In this document: positions 30,496 through 42,879 of the stretch, one piece after another
Position numbering within the stretch: position 1 is the first letter of the stretch
Layout: every line of letters begins with the position of its first letter
Assembly (NCBI RefSeq): GCF_052324685.1
Contig: NC_135213.1
Coordinates: 641,501 to 705,500, forward strand
Length of the DNA stretch: 64,000 nucleotides
Source: Brachyhypopomus gauderio
Taxonomy: Eukaryota > Chordata > Actinopteri > Gymnotiformes > Hypopomidae
Reading direction: 5' to 3'
Translations under genes and position numbers: made by a program
Notes under the pieces: generated by a model
Told to the model about the DNA's origin: nothing
Seen by the model: the letters and a program-made list of their open reading frames with translations, nothing else
The model's database searches: none

Positions 30496-31494
30496 TAAGT
30501 GTTTCTTTCATGAGCATAGGAATCATTAACACACTCAACAGCAGAAAGCACACCATCTACTGTGTGTTCAGACCTCTAGTTCTTCCGTCATAGTGCAAAC
30601 AACAGACCAAGCATATTTCCCTGAAGAAATGTGTCATGCAAACCCTGTGCCTTTACAGATGCATCAGATTTACTTGCTACCATCTCCTGATTCACTACAG
30701 CACAAATGGCACAAGTATGAACTGTCCACCTTGTTGGACAAAGGTCTGATCCCAGAGATGTGACAAAGGCCCTCCAAAGACTTGGTTATCACCTTGAAAA
30801 TTACAATTAGCTTCACTGACAGTGATGGGGGTCAAGATATCACTGTCAAAGCTGATGGATAATAAAACAGTCTAGACAGAACAAGAAATGTGTTACTGCA
30901 CCATCAGGATGGGAGACAGATGATGCTCCTTTGACAGGTCAGAAAAAGATTATTCTTATGGAAAATCCCAACAAAGCCCTCTTTTATTCTAAAGAATAAC
31001 ATATCCAAGAAGAATCACCCATCAAAGCCGAGTGTTACTTTAAAACGTATCAAATTATTATAATGGATATATGGAGGAATAAGCAAAAAAAGCAGCAATA
31101 AATGGCCCCTCCCCCTATGCAGCTGTTTCAGATAGACAATGAGCATCCATATCCTTTATGGTGTAATACAGCACCTTTGGGTCATTCCATGTTAAAGCAA
31201 CCAAAATTTGGATTGGTCCCCGCTTGACAACCTCAGAATCCCTTCAAACTTTCCCCATTTGTAGGCAGATATGTGAAAAAATCCAAAGTATTTCTGTTCC
31301 ATGTTCAATATTTCAAGAGTTACAGATTCTGAGATGGTCAGGTGGGGACCATTGGTTGAGCTGATATGGAATGGCCCCTTTGTTTTATCAGCAACACACA
31401 AAGGGTTATCTTGTATTACTATTGACAGATCCAACAACAGCTTGTTTCTTCATCTTTATGCATATGTTGAAGCTTCACAGAGCCAAAAGAACTA
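30496..31494. other. no gene recognised
   Basis: AT-rich, stops in all frames. It may belong to the 5' part of the retroviral remnant that continues after 33640, but I see no Gag or protease motif. Confidence 0.35.
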
Positions 31495-33001
31495 CATTGG
31501 GGAAAATAAGTATTTAGTCAGTCACCAATTGTGCAAGTTCTCTCACTTAAAAAGACGAGAGAGGCCTATAATTGACGGGAATTAAAAGAGTTTAAAAAAT
31601 GGTTTGATATGAACAAATTGTCACTGAATTTGAGTAAAACAAATTTTATAGTATTTGGCAATAGTCAAATCAAGAATAATATAAAAATTAGGATTGATGA
31701 TGTTAATATAGAGAGGAAATATGAAAACAAATTTCTAGGTGTTATAATCGATCACAAATTATGCTGGAAACAACACAAACTATGTAAAAACAAAAATGCA
31801 AAAAAATGCAAAAAAAACAAAAACTATTGCAATATTACATAAAACTAAAGATATTTTAAATCAATCATCACTATTTGCTATATTGTTCTTTCATAATCCC
31901 ATACATGACCTACTATGTGGAGATATGGGGAACCGCATATAAAACCAACACTAAACCAATATTCATGTTACAGAAGAAAGCTATAAGAATTATAAACCGA
32001 TCCAATTATCATGAATCAACAAACAAACTATTTCTTAATTTAAAAACTTTAAAATTCAGTGACCTAGTTGACCTCCATACAGCTTTGATACTGTACAAAG
32101 CACAAAAAAATATGCTTCCGACCAATATTCAGAAATTGTGTGAAACTAAAGTGACTACATATGAACTCAGGGGAACTGGTACGTTTAAAAAAATAAGAGT
32201 AAGAACTAATGCAAAAAGTAGATGTATATCGGTCAAAGGTGTAAACTTGTGGAATAGTTGTGACAAGGACATAAAAATGTCCAGTTCACTTGTCAAATTT
32301 AAAAACATGCTTAAAAATAAGGTAATAGAAACTTATAATAAAGAGAAATAATTTTATATATGTATAACTTGTTATTGATTTTTAATAGTAATGTATGATT
32401 GTTCTGGAGATGAGCAAAGTGTATTATTAATAACAATTGGAAATAATATATATATATTTGATTAAAAAGGGTAGTCAATATAAGCTAATGCTTCAGACTA
32501 TACCTTTTTCGGTTATTGTTATCATTATTTTCACTATTATAACCATTATTATTTATGAAATATTATTATTTTACTTTCTTTTTCTTTCATGTAAATGTAT
32601 TTGTGTACATAAGTGTTTATACATATGTTTATACGTATATGTACGTATATATGTACGTTTCTCTAAAAACCGAAATAAACTCAAAATAAAAAATTTTTTT
32701 TTAAAAAGTGTGTGCCAACCTTGTGAAGACTTACAGAAAACGTTTGACCTCTGTCATTGCCAACAGAGGATATACAACAAAGTATTGAGATGAACTTTTG
32801 TTATTGACCAAATACTTATTTTCCACCATTATTTGCAAATAAATTCTTTAAAAGTCAGACAAAATGATTTTCTCAAATTTTTTTTCACATTTTGTCTCTT
32901 ATAGTTGAGGTCTACCTATGTCAATTACCGGCCTCTCCCATCTTTTTAAGTGGGAGAACTTGCACAATTGGTGACTGACTAAATACTTATTTTCCCCACT
33001 G
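31495..33001. mobile_element. Tc1/mariner element whose centre is replaced by a LINE
   Basis: The left end CATTGGGGAAAATAAGTATT and the complement of the right end CAGTGGGGAAAATAAGTATT match for over 60 bases (continuing TTAGTCAGTCACCAATTGTG). Each is flanked by TA. The right subterminal DNA (about 32750-32900) is typical of Tc1 elements. No transposase is left; 31590-32700 is LINE sequence. Confidence 0.88.
31600..32700 (+). pseudogene. LINE reverse transcriptase C-terminal fragment inside Tc1 ends
   Basis: Frames 31609-31842 and 31875-32351 read NKLSLNLSKTNFIVFGNSQ, NKFLGVIIDHKLCWKQH, then YMTYYVEIWGTAYKTNTKP, QKKAIRIINRSNYHESTNKL and VNLWNSCDK, the end of a non-LTR reverse transcriptase of the L2/CR1/Rex kind. 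A frameshift lies near 31850. The 3' UTR is AT-rich and ends in an A-rich tail at about 32700. 5'-truncated, hence probably a target-primed insertion into the Tc1 copy. Confidence 0.75.
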
Positions 33002-33639
33002 TATAGGCTAATTGCTATAGGCAAAAAGGCCACAAAAAGACCATTCAGCCCACAAGACTTCAATCCACGCCCACCAGGAGTCATCTACCGGGATTGGAGG
33101 TGCCACAGCATGCCTCATGTCCATAAAAAGAAAGCTGATCAGAATGTTCATGGATATGAAAACAGCAAGATAACTTCAAAACCTTACAAACTCCCCCTAT
33201 CTTTGCAATCAGCAGGTTGATAGCTAAAATTTTGTATTACAATAGTGCGAATGGCAGCCAACTCATTAACTAAAAGTCAGTGTCTTACATCAGCAAAATA
33301 TTCTTCTTGTGGAAAATACCAACAGCTAGAATTTGAGGTAAGTAAACACAGGTTGCATACATAGGGCGAGAACAAACTGATAAAATAGCAAAGGTTAACT
33401 TTTGAAAATTTAAAACCGTACAGCAGTAGCTGCAAAGGGGACTCTGAGGCCATCAAAGCCTCTTCGTCCTGTTGTACAGGCAGATACGGTAAGAAAGCCA
33501 TGCCGAGCATGCAGACTCCAGTGCAGACTGGAATGAAGCAGGAAGTTCAGAAGGGTACTGAAAAGGGAGGAGCTGTAGGAGGGACTTGACTCCCCATCTA
33601 CCTGTACCTGCTTTTACCCTCTACTGCCACACCCCATAA
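33002..33639. other. no gene recognised
   Basis: No motif seen on either strand. May be the upstream part of the retroviral remnant. Confidence 0.35.
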
Positions 33640-34445
33640 TGACACATACTCCTTCACAGTTTTGACCAGCAATTTAATCCTAACCTCCATTCATGCTTCA
33701 CGTTTTAACTGTTCTGTTATTGACATTTGTTCTGCCTTTCTCTCAGTGCCAGTCCACCCAGATAGTAGTCAGATTTTGTTTTCATCTTTAGAGAATGACA
33801 ATTCACTTGGAGCCACCTCCCTCAAGGGTTCAGTGACTCCCCTGTAGTGTTCTCTGCCATCGTGAGGGACGCCTTGGCTGCATGGACACCTCCTCCTGAC
33901 TGCTGTTATCAGTTATGCACATATTTTGCTCTCAGCCAATGATGCCTCTGCCTGCAAGGTTCTGTGTCTCTGGTAAACCACATTACTCTGTGCACTTTCA
34001 AGGTATCCGCCCCAAAGGTGCAGTGGTGCCAGCGTACCATCTCCTATCTGGAGCTGGTTCACTACTGTCGCCACTGTATACTGGACTGTTCAAATTATGA
34101 CAAAAGTGTGAGACAATGCTGCTCTAAAGATCATCCTGAGCAGATCTCCTGCATTACTGCATGTCTTCAGATCCCTCAGAGGCCCTGGCCTTACCTCTGG
34201 CCCTAGACCAAACTATGAACTGCCATTTCATCTTCATGTTTCTGATAAACGGGTCACTGGTGTGGGGGTCCTGGACCAAGAGCACAGTGGTAAATATGGG
34301 TCGGTTACATATATTTCAAAATCTCTTGATTGTGTTTTACAGGGCATGCCTGCCTGCTTGAGGCCCATTGCTGCCTCTGCACTACTGGTGAATGACGCTC
34401 ACAAACTGGTTCTCTCTCATCCACTCATGCCACACACTACATAAG
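33640..34445 (+). pseudogene. endogenous retrovirus pol remnant (class I-like)
   Basis: About 33660-33790 keeps a reverse transcriptase patch (VIDICSAFLSVPVHPDS). 34170-34440 keeps the connection/RNase H region, including FHFHLHVS-like text, VGVLDQEHSGKYG, VTYISKSLDCVLQGMPACLR and SALLVNDAHKLVLSHPL. Stops and frameshifts are frequent and the YxDD box was not found. The closest pattern is gamma/epsilon-type fish retroviruses. No LTR, gag or env was recognised around it. An old, inactive copy. Confidence 0.7.
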
Positions 34446-35229
34446 GTTGTTAATAGCCACACCTGATTGGTCACACTGATCACCTGAGTCATGCACTCCA
34501 AATTACTCTAGTCTGATCTAGAGTATGATCTAGATCTACTCTAGTCTGATCTAGAGTCGCAAGATGGTAGGATAGCAGTTTCCATGTCTTGTGTGATATG
34601 TTCATAGCATTACACATATCACTCAAAGAGGGGTCGTTATTATTAGTGATTGATTTTGTTTAAGAAACAAACAGTTACACAAACAAAAAAACTATGCTCA
34701 TACCCGAGCATATTTTGGGCAAGTATTAACACCCCATGGGTTGAGAGCTCTCCTGGTGTTTCATTTTTCAGGTTAAGGTCACTCATGGTCTTTTTCAGGT
34801 GACCTGGACATATTAGTCGGCAAGTACACGTCTCTCCTCATATAAACATGGTTTTCATATTAACATGTCTTGTTCTTAGTCTCTGCAGATAAACTTATTA
34901 TTGATGTCTCAGCGATCCCTCATGCCTGTGCTATTTTCTAGCTCCACCCTTCTAGCTGTGCTGCAATAGCTGGAGATCTGTTGGATCTGCTGGAGCCCGC
35001 TATGGTCCATTCATTGACATTTCTCTGTACTAAGACATGTCTAATCGTGTATCTCCTATGGCTGAGGTAAACCTACTCCTGATGTCATGCTGCTACCGAG
35101 TCTCAACCTGTTTCAGCTGTTATGGTGTCTCCCAAACATCCACTGATGTCTCCCTCCTTCACACCAACTCCACTGCACTGGACAGACGATCCTGTACCAA
35201 TGTGTTTTGACACACATTCACCCAGCAGA
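34446..35229. other. no gene recognised
   Basis: Includes a small TCTGATCTAGAGTATGATCT duplication (34515-34556). Otherwise nothing. Confidence 0.35.
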
Positions 35230-35522
35230 CCATGACTAGGATTTCAGGAAAACTAGAATGCACATTCTGTTCTTTTTGTTTCCCTTACTTATTTTACTGT
35301 ATGCTGAATAACAATGTTTTAATAATTGTTGTTGACCAGACGAGGATGGGTCTACCCTTTGAGTCTTGGTTCCTCTCAAGGTTTCTTCCTCATGCTCTAG
35401 GGAGTTTTTCCTTGCCACTGTCGCCCTTGGCTTGCTCACTGGGGACTGGGATTTGTACTTGGACACATGTAAAGCTGCTTTGTGACACCTGTTGTAAATA
35501 GTGCTATACAAGTAAATTTGAC
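35230..35522 (+). repeat. L2-like LINE 3' UTR
   Basis: Plus-strand copy of the conserved fish 3' block: CTCAAGGTTTCTTCCTCATG, GGGAGTTTTTCCTTGCCACT, GTCGCCCTTGGCTTGCTCAC, ending GTGCTATACAAGTAAATTTG. It parallels the 3' UTR at 4710-5060 on the other strand. Confidence 0.7.
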
Positions 35523-36431
35523 TCTGAAGACAATCTTCACATTGTGTGGCTAAACAAGCACAGCAATAATCCATGAGTTAGGCCTATTGGAGATTTTATT
35601 TCCACTTGCACTCCTTTGTGAACCAGTTTTTCAGACATACTGATGTGGTTGAATACTGATCTCTAGTGATTTCACACAGGTTGAAACAGGCAGTTTTGGA
35701 GATTGAGCCTGTGCAAGTTCTTTATAAACAAGTCCCCGACCTAATTCATTATTCATGCCTTAGTGAACATAAATTTAAATAAACACTGATCGAAAGATTA
35801 TTTGATTCCTTGTAGAGGTTATCAGAGTACTTTGTGTTGTTGTTTATGTAGATTTAAGTGCATTTTGAAATCACGTGTGAGGATGGCTAGTATTCACTCT
35901 CTCCTCATATTAGCATTACTCATGCATTTCAACATATGCTGCCTTGCATGGACGACCAACTTTTATTGTCTGTGCTAGGTGAATAAAACCACTGCATGGT
36001 CTGTCTCCTCTATATTTTACTGAAAACCACACACAAGGTGTTATAACCACACTGCACATTCACACACACAGGTTAAAAGTACACACACACGGGATTAAAA
36101 ACATACAGCACACACACACATTGCAAGCATGCGGTAGCAAATTGTGTCCACTCACTTGGTCTCGTTTTAAAAAGAAGTCCATCTTCGTTTGGCTTGCCCT
36201 TTTGGACATCCTAATGTTACATGACAAAAAGAAAACAACTTTCAAAACAGTTCTACGATAGGACAATATTATATAGCAAGAGAATGACTGGATAAAAAAC
36301 CTACTCGGGTTTGGCTTTGCACGAACGGTAAAGTTACTTACTAGAACAGACCTGGGCATTGTACATATTTCCGAGAACACTGCAAAGAATGTGACGTGCC
36401 AAGTATAAAAGCCTCCGCCACTGTTCTCCAA
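35523..36431. other. no gene; possible transposon exon on minus strand at about 36120-36220
   Basis: A minus-strand frame contains MSKRASQTKMDFFLKRDQ, which resembles the first residues of hAT-derived proteins, next to a plausible splice donor. Nothing else supports it. CA-rich stretches at 36060-36120. Confidence 0.35.
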
Positions 36432-36600
36432 AATGATATGTGGTAGTTTAAAGAAACACCCCTCAAAAACAGGGGAAGGAACATTTACCTGACAAATTTT
36501 AATGTTGCTTTGTGTTTCAAGTTTGAAAAGTGCTGGAATTTAGGCTAAAGTTCATGAAAATGCTTGAAATTGTAACTACTTCGTTTCACAACAAATATCA
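36432..36600 (+). repeat. dispersed repeat, copy 3 of 3
   Basis: Matches 13205-13390 (inverted) and 1975-2110 (direct): ATATGTGGTAGTTTAAAGAA, AAAACAGGGGAAGGAAC, AATTTTAATGTTGCTTTGTG and AAAAGTGCTGGAATTTAGGC. Confidence 0.75.
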
Positions 36601-38394
36601 CAACAAAATCTTGTAAAGGTGTATGAACTGTGCAAACACGACTTTGTTCATTGCTGAGGCGCGGAGCGCGCGAAGTTACAAAATTCGAGAGGTGCACGAC
36701 CTCGCGAATCGACAACGGGCGGAGCCACTGCGATTACGTCATTTTCACCGCGCGGACCCTCGAAGCCTGGTTTACGCGCTACGGTCACTCGCGAAAGTAT
36801 AAACCAGACTTTAGTTTTCCCTTGGTGCGATTCACCGACAGACTGCTTGGCCCTGCTAGTTCATGTTGTGAGTAACGCACGAGAGCTTGTAACGGTCTTC
36901 ATTCATGTATGGATGGTAGAGTAGAGCTGGAACTCAGACTGTGTGAAATAAACAAAGCTTCTTACCCTCTACACGACTGTCGCATTTGTTTCCGGCCTCC
37001 TCCCTGTGCTCCACGACTCATCCCCTAAACTCGGTTGCAAAGCTCCCTTCTATCCGGGTTGGAGTGGAGACTTGTTATCCACAACCAAAGCGTTACAAAC
37101 TGCTCGAATCAGATACTCTAAGGACAGGGAAACATATTTCAATGAACTTCCGCTCGTCTCTCTGCCTGGCATATCTGACGGGAAAGTTATGTGCATTACC
37201 GCTCGTAGCGCCATACAAAGTACATTTAACAAATTACCTATTAATACAACGGTTACACGCGCCGAACAGTTTCACTGTATACAACACATTTAGCTACAAC
37301 ATCCAATTCCCACATTATGTCCAAATATGATTTAACATATGTAAACACACATGGAAGCCCACATCCAGATTATTCTCACGCCAACTTGTTTTATACAGAT
37401 AAGCACTACACAAAATTGTTGTATGTTATACATTTTACAGCTACATAATAACAAGCTCGGTGAATATGGACATACACTATTTACTCCCATCCAAATATGA
37501 GTTTATCTTTGTAATGTTGAACGAGGAACTTACAGGAAAGTGTACTTTACTATACTGTATATGCGCACTTTATATGAACTCCACAAAACTTAAAAACTCA
37601 ACAATATTTGCAGCGCTTAATACAACAGGATACAACGAGTTGTCTAGTCTTCTCACGCAAACTGTTGCGAGAAAAAGTCACATTAGCCTAGCTAGATAGC
37701 TAATCATCAAATGAATGCAACTTACTAGCACGATAAAACAAGACCATCCACTCTGCACTAATTACAGATACATAAATATACGTATGTTGTGCATCTCTGT
37801 TAAGTGTCTGAACATAGAAAGAGAGCTTCTTTCAAAAATCTAAAGCAACTTTGTACGAAGACGATGGAAAGACACCTACCGATAGTGTTGTCTACCTCCA
37901 AACTGAATCAACCGCGGTAAAGTTGGTTCAGCGTTCTATATTCGTCAGACATTCACGAAAGAATGGACTCGTTATTTAAAAAGAACATAGTGTATACTAT
38001 AAATACCTATTATGCAATTCATACATATTGTGAATATTGTGAATTTATCCCCACACAATGGTTTTCAGTAAAGATAGATTTAGAAGATGTGAAAAGATCA
38101 CATCTAGGAATTAACGGAAAGTTCATGTTAGTCGGTAAGCGCTTCAGTGCCAAGACAACTTTTCAAAATAAAAGTCATTGGTTAGTTCAATTTTTTAACA
38201 TTGGCAACTGATTTGTTGGGATTTGTTGGCTCCATGAAATTTTGAAACAACATATTTTTCCCTTAAAATGATGCATTCTCTCAGTTTAAACTTTCGATCT
38301 GTGATTTGTGTTCTATTCTGAATAAAATATTAGATGCTGGCACCTCCACATCATTGCATTCAGTTTAAAGGTGGTTTTCTATATAAAGAAATAA
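36601..38394. other. no gene; hAT-type promoter motif at about 36775
   Basis: GCGCTACGGTCACTCGCGAA at about 36773 followed by AGTATAAAC is shared with the hAT MITE at 25822-26497, so part of this stretch is probably a decayed relative. From 36900 to 38390 no frame has recognisable motifs. An AATAAACAAAGCTTC at about 36950 could be a polyadenylation signal. Confidence 0.4.
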
Positions 38395-38695
38395 TGTGCT
38401 ATTTTATAATGAAGATTTGTTGTTACTGTAAAAATATCATCTTTTAAATAGGCCTATATCTGTAGTCTATCTATATTAAATATATATGATTTTGACATCT
38501 GATTTTGATATTTTGAATAAGTAAATTATATGAATCTTGGTTTGATTTTTATATTTTGAATGAATAAATGGTATGAATCTTTGTTTGAACACTTGAACAC
38601 CAGACACTGTATGCTGCAGTAACAAAATACACTTTAAAATAAACATTTTGCTTTATTATGTATGCAAGTATTTGGTAATTTTGGGGTGTGTTTAT
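38395..38695. repeat. dispersed repeat, partner of 3525-3850
   Basis: Collinear with 3525-3850 and without the TA run. It continues past GGGTGTGTTTATG into GAAAAGATGG, showing the junction without the hAT found at 3851. Confidence 0.65.
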
Positions 38696-38892
38696 GGAAA
38701 AGATGGTTGCTATGTTAGGGGATTGTCTTAATAATACAAGGCAAAAATATAAGGTAAAAATAAGCTAATATAAAAGTTATATTGTCCACTGCATCAAGAC
38801 AAGAATTGCTACACTGACCATGATGGTAAATGCTGACTACAGAGCTAATGATACTGACAGACAGAGAGATAAGATAAAGTACTAAAATTAAC

Positions 38893-39306
38893 TGTAACAG
38901 AGTGAATAAAGGCGCAGGACGCGAGGCAGGTAAAGGCACATCTTTACTGTCCATAGCGGGAAGCACAACAAAGGAATGGCGCAATAGAGCAGTGCACAAA
39001 GAAAAGTGCGCAAGCAAAGCGCAGGTAGCGCAATAAGTCTATAAGTACTGAGGAAAGCACCCGTTTAGTAGTTAATGCAGTGTCCATTAGAAGAACAATG
39101 CACAGTCTCCAGAGAAGAACAATGCACAACACTGGATGTCTGGGCCTGTGGGGTTAAATAGGTGACATAGAGGGAACAGGTGCAGATGATAATGACATGA
39201 GTGCTAATATGTTGATTAGGAAGGAGGGAGGAGTGAGTGAGATGAGTGAGGTGTGTGTGTGTGTGTGTGCATCTCCCTCTGAGACTGGGGCTGGCCTACC
39301 ATGACA
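38893..39306 (-). mobile_element. solo LTR of a chromovirus relative
   Basis: The minus strand starts TGTCATGGTAGGCCAGCCCC and ends CTTTATTCACTCTGTTACA. The first 20 bases match the LTRs at 18405 and 21485, but the body differs, so it is a related family. A (GT)n run lies at about 39250. No clear 5-bp duplication is visible (left TTAAC, right ATAAT). Confidence 0.65.
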
Positions 39307-40309
39307 ATAATAAATTTGCATCTCTTCAAATGCATACACTTAAGACGTAAACTGCAATAAATAATCCCCTTTAATTAAATCTGACTAGTACACTGTTCAT
39401 AGTTTTAGTGCAACATTAGTACAACTTTAAATAAAAAAGGTTGCCTCTGTCCTTCTGAAACAGTCTAGTAATCAGAATATTCTAGATGAGTAATATAAAG
39501 ACATGTTTCTGTGGGTCCAGGGACGTTCACGCCATGAGCTGCTTCAGCATGTGTGGGTGGGTGAAAGAGCACAGCTCGTAGACAATGGGCTCTGACATGA
39601 CGTGGAGGAGCTAGTGGATGTGGCATTACCAAGGTCAGGTGATTTTTTTAAAGCAGAAAATGTTTTCTTACCAATGTAATATCATTCAATTTAAAATACA
39701 CAATTTCACATTTTTTGAGTCACGGATCAGATCGTTATTCATATCAGCATGAAAAAGACAAATCTAAATTTGTTTTTCATTTATTAATGCTTAAAGAACA
39801 TAAAGAGAACTACAAACATTTATGCAAGGGTGGCCGGATGGGTCTGTGTGTAGGCTGCGTGTGAGCGCAATAGTGTTACAGCATGGTCTTAAATGAAAAC
39901 ATCCAAGATGTTTATTGTTTAAATAACAATCAAAATAAAATAGTCACTACTCATTCAATTAAAGTATAATATGAGGCTAGACAAGAACCTTCCTTTAAAA
40001 ATAGTAAATGAAAATATACTGTTAAAAAAGTAAATAAATGAGGTCATGGGGAAAATAAAGGAGACATATACCGGTATATAACTTTAGATTATTTTTCAAA
40101 AAGGAGAAGAGGAGGTTTTTCTGTGGTGTTAAACCCAATCTCTGGTCTAGACTGTTAAAACCTCCACAAGGTTCTACTGTTCTTCTCAGACAGGTGGACT
40201 CTCTTGGATTGCAGGTCACAGATTGGGCAAATTATTTGTTTTAAATTCTCAATAAGAACAAAAAGAACAATAAGAACAACAGATTAGTAAGAGAGAGAGA
40301 GACTTGGAA
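39307..40309. other. no gene recognised
   Basis: AT-rich, with no transposon ends found. It lies downstream of the broken Ig copy. Confidence 0.35.
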
Positions 40310-41335
40310 TTATCTCTGAGAGTCCAGAGTGTGCAGAGTCGACACCCACACTGGTACAGGGACTCCGTGCTCTCTATCTGGATGGGGCTGGTCTTCTACA
40401 ACATATACATTCATATTTTGTAGGTTTATCTATAAAATCTATATTAAAACATTACACAGCAGATCTTGTGGTCTTCTGCAACACACACAGAAACATAAAT
40501 ATAAACCTAAATAAAAGGCCCTAAATACCCACCGTCCACAATAACTGTGTACGTATGAATGACTTCTTCATTATTGATGTCCTGGATGGTGTAAACTCCA
40601 CTATCAGATGGTGCTGTTCCTCTCAGCTCAACAGTAGAGATGAGTGATGCTCTCTGACTGTATTCATCTTTGCACTGCAGTGAGCGTTCATGCACTGTAC
40701 AGATCTGTCCACTAGAGGGAGCTGCTGCATCTGTGCTGTTATAAATCACCTCCACTGGCTCTGATATGGGCAAATCCAGGAGCAGAGGACACTCCCTCTA
40801 TCTGCAGACTCACATCACAGATGTCTTTATTATTACAGGTACAGGTGTACCAGCCCCTCTTAGTGTAATCAACATCAGTGATGGTGAGGGAGAGATCTCC
40901 CTTCAGGTACTGATCATGGGACATGTGAAATCCCTCCTTTGACTGACAGGATGTCTGGTCACACTGAGCCAGAATGTCATGTGGTTTATGGGACACAGTC
41001 CATGTGACCAGATCAGAACACGTCTGATTACAGGAGAGAGTAGCAGCATCATGAAGATTCACCTTCACTGAAGGGAAAGAGCCTGAAAGACAAACTTTAA
41101 AAGACTTAAAAATTCTGATGTAAAAAAATAAATAAAAATGAATTACAATGTATATATTTTCCATTGTGATTGTGTAACAATTTAATTTCAGCATTACATA
41201 TTACTCCAAAGAAAGTTAAACCATTACACACAAAATGGTTCAAACATGATGACCACAAAGAACCAGTTCAGTCCACCTACCAGTGGTGACTGTCAGCAGG
41301 AGTATCAGCAGGACACAGTGACACCTGCAGCAGGA
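40310..41335 (-). pseudogene. two-Ig-domain receptor, copy B, inactivated
   Basis: Parts in order: signal exon 41335-41281 (VLLILLLTVTTG); Ig1 from 41082 (SVKVNLHDAATLSCNQTC, WYTCTCNNKD); Ig2 down to 40533; tail exon 40395-40310. A deletion of about 135 bp (relative to copy A) near 40775-40793 removed the Ig1 donor, the intron and the first residues of Ig2. Reading on from Ig1 shifts frame and stops at about 40739. The tail exon ends in a TAA after VPVPVWVSTLHTLDSQR with no membrane helix. Exon 1 and the 5' flank are also missing: homology to copy A ends at about 41703. Three independent faults mark it as a pseudogene. Confidence 0.85.
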
Positions 41336-41719
41336 CTGACAAGACAAAAGAGAACCCAGTCAGCACTGTACATAGGAGACAGGAGAACACAATCAGTACT
41401 GTAGGTTATAATAACCTTTTGCTTTAGTTAGTAAATACATTTTTGAGTCAAGTTAAATAAAAAGTGCATACTGTATGTTTGTATTTATTTTTATGGTCTT
41501 TATGTGTTTTTATTTAACTATACAAATTCATATATATGAATTAGCATATTTCAATGCAACGTCCTGGATTTTTTTAAAGATGGAGTTTATTTTCTTGTCT
41601 TATGTTTTGACTTATAATTCTCAAAAATGTAGACTTGACTTTGCCTTGCGCTGAAAGACTAAAGACAGACTACTGAAAAACGCCTTTTCCACAGGTACAG
41701 CATAAGGGTTTATTATAAC
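41336..41719. other. intron 1 remains of Ig copy B
   Basis: Matches copy A's intron 1, including about two minisatellite units at 41350-41403 and the stretch up to CCACAGGTACAGCA at 41703. Homology stops there. The last five bases (ATAAC, 41715-41719) are the target duplication of the adjoining LTR. Confidence 0.6.
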
Positions 41720-42479
41720 TGTGACGCGCGGGCAGGGCGAAGGACGAGACACGAGTCCTCGGTTGTAACCGACATCACTTTTAATTTCAACACATATATA
41801 GCGCATATAGCGCACGTAGAACATTCAACGTATACAGAGACGTGTAAACTTTACACAACTACGAGCACAGGACACTGCGCGAGCGCACATTAAATAGACA
41901 AACCACATAAGCCCCACATGATTACGAGACGATTTACAGGTGAGACGGATCACAAGACACAACCACATCCACGGAGATCCACAGACACAGACGAGTAGAC
42001 GTAGACGACGTAGACACACGCCCAAAAGGGAGGGGCCGGGGTCCTCAACGTGAGAGACGCCCCCACCAAGGGCACTACCCATCCCGGGGTGCCAACAGGA
42101 CCGAGTGCCCCGAACACGTCGATGGGCGGATCCGACGTGCTTAGTCCTGCGTCTGGGAGGTGACCACCCTCGGCGAAGCGTCCGCCACAAACCGCCTAGA
42201 ACACCCTCCCTGGGAAGACCGGGGAAAAGACGTTAGACACATTTAACGGGACAGACACAAACACACAGACTGGTACATTAAAACATAGAGGCACGAAAGG
42301 GAAAAAGGAATTAGGCACACATACGGGAAGACTCCCAAACACTGGGACAGACACACACGAAACAGGCGCCAGGCTGCGCGCCGGAAGAAGGGCGAACAGG
42401 GGAGAGAGATCGGGAGCTGCTGGTACTGCGGCGGGCGGTCCTCCTCCTGCCCTCGCTGCGAACCCTCCACCGGGTGCAG

Positions 42480-42640
42480 CGCAGCTGGCGGACGTGCCTG
42501 GTGCAGCGCGGCCGGCAAACATGCCTGGTGCAGCGCGGCCGGCGAACGCGTCAGGTGCAGCACGGCCGGCGAACGCGTCAGGTGCAGCACGGCTGGTGGA
42601 CGCGTCAGGTGCAGTGCGGCTGAAGGACGCCCCGAGCGGG
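42480..42640. repeat. 27-bp tandem repeat inside the long LTR
   Basis: About five to six units of GCAGCRCGGCCGGCGAACG plus CGTCAGGT, with minor changes. Confidence 0.85.
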
Positions 42641-42879
42641 CCGCATGGTAGTACCCCGTCAGTCTCCATCTCCTCCTCCTCTTCTCCCCGGCTCCATTCC
42701 ATGGACTGCTCCGGGCTGCCACCCCGGGAGTAGTCCATCTCACTTTCGCCGGAGCGATCGGAGGATGGGCCCACCTCTGGAGTCCACCTCCCCTTCACAG
42801 TCCCGGCAGAACGCTCAGAGAGGGGCGGACTACCCTCGTCCTCCGTGTAGGGCTCGCTGATGGAGGATGGTCTTCTTCC

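Noticed and set aside
36630-38211. Several 60-110 codon frames as candidate small genes
   Set aside because: No splice borders, motifs or codon bias; the region contains hAT-type promoter DNA and looks like transposon debris.
38893-39306. 5-bp target duplication for the solo LTR
   Set aside because: TTAAC and ATAAT do not match; the LTR call rests on its termini only.
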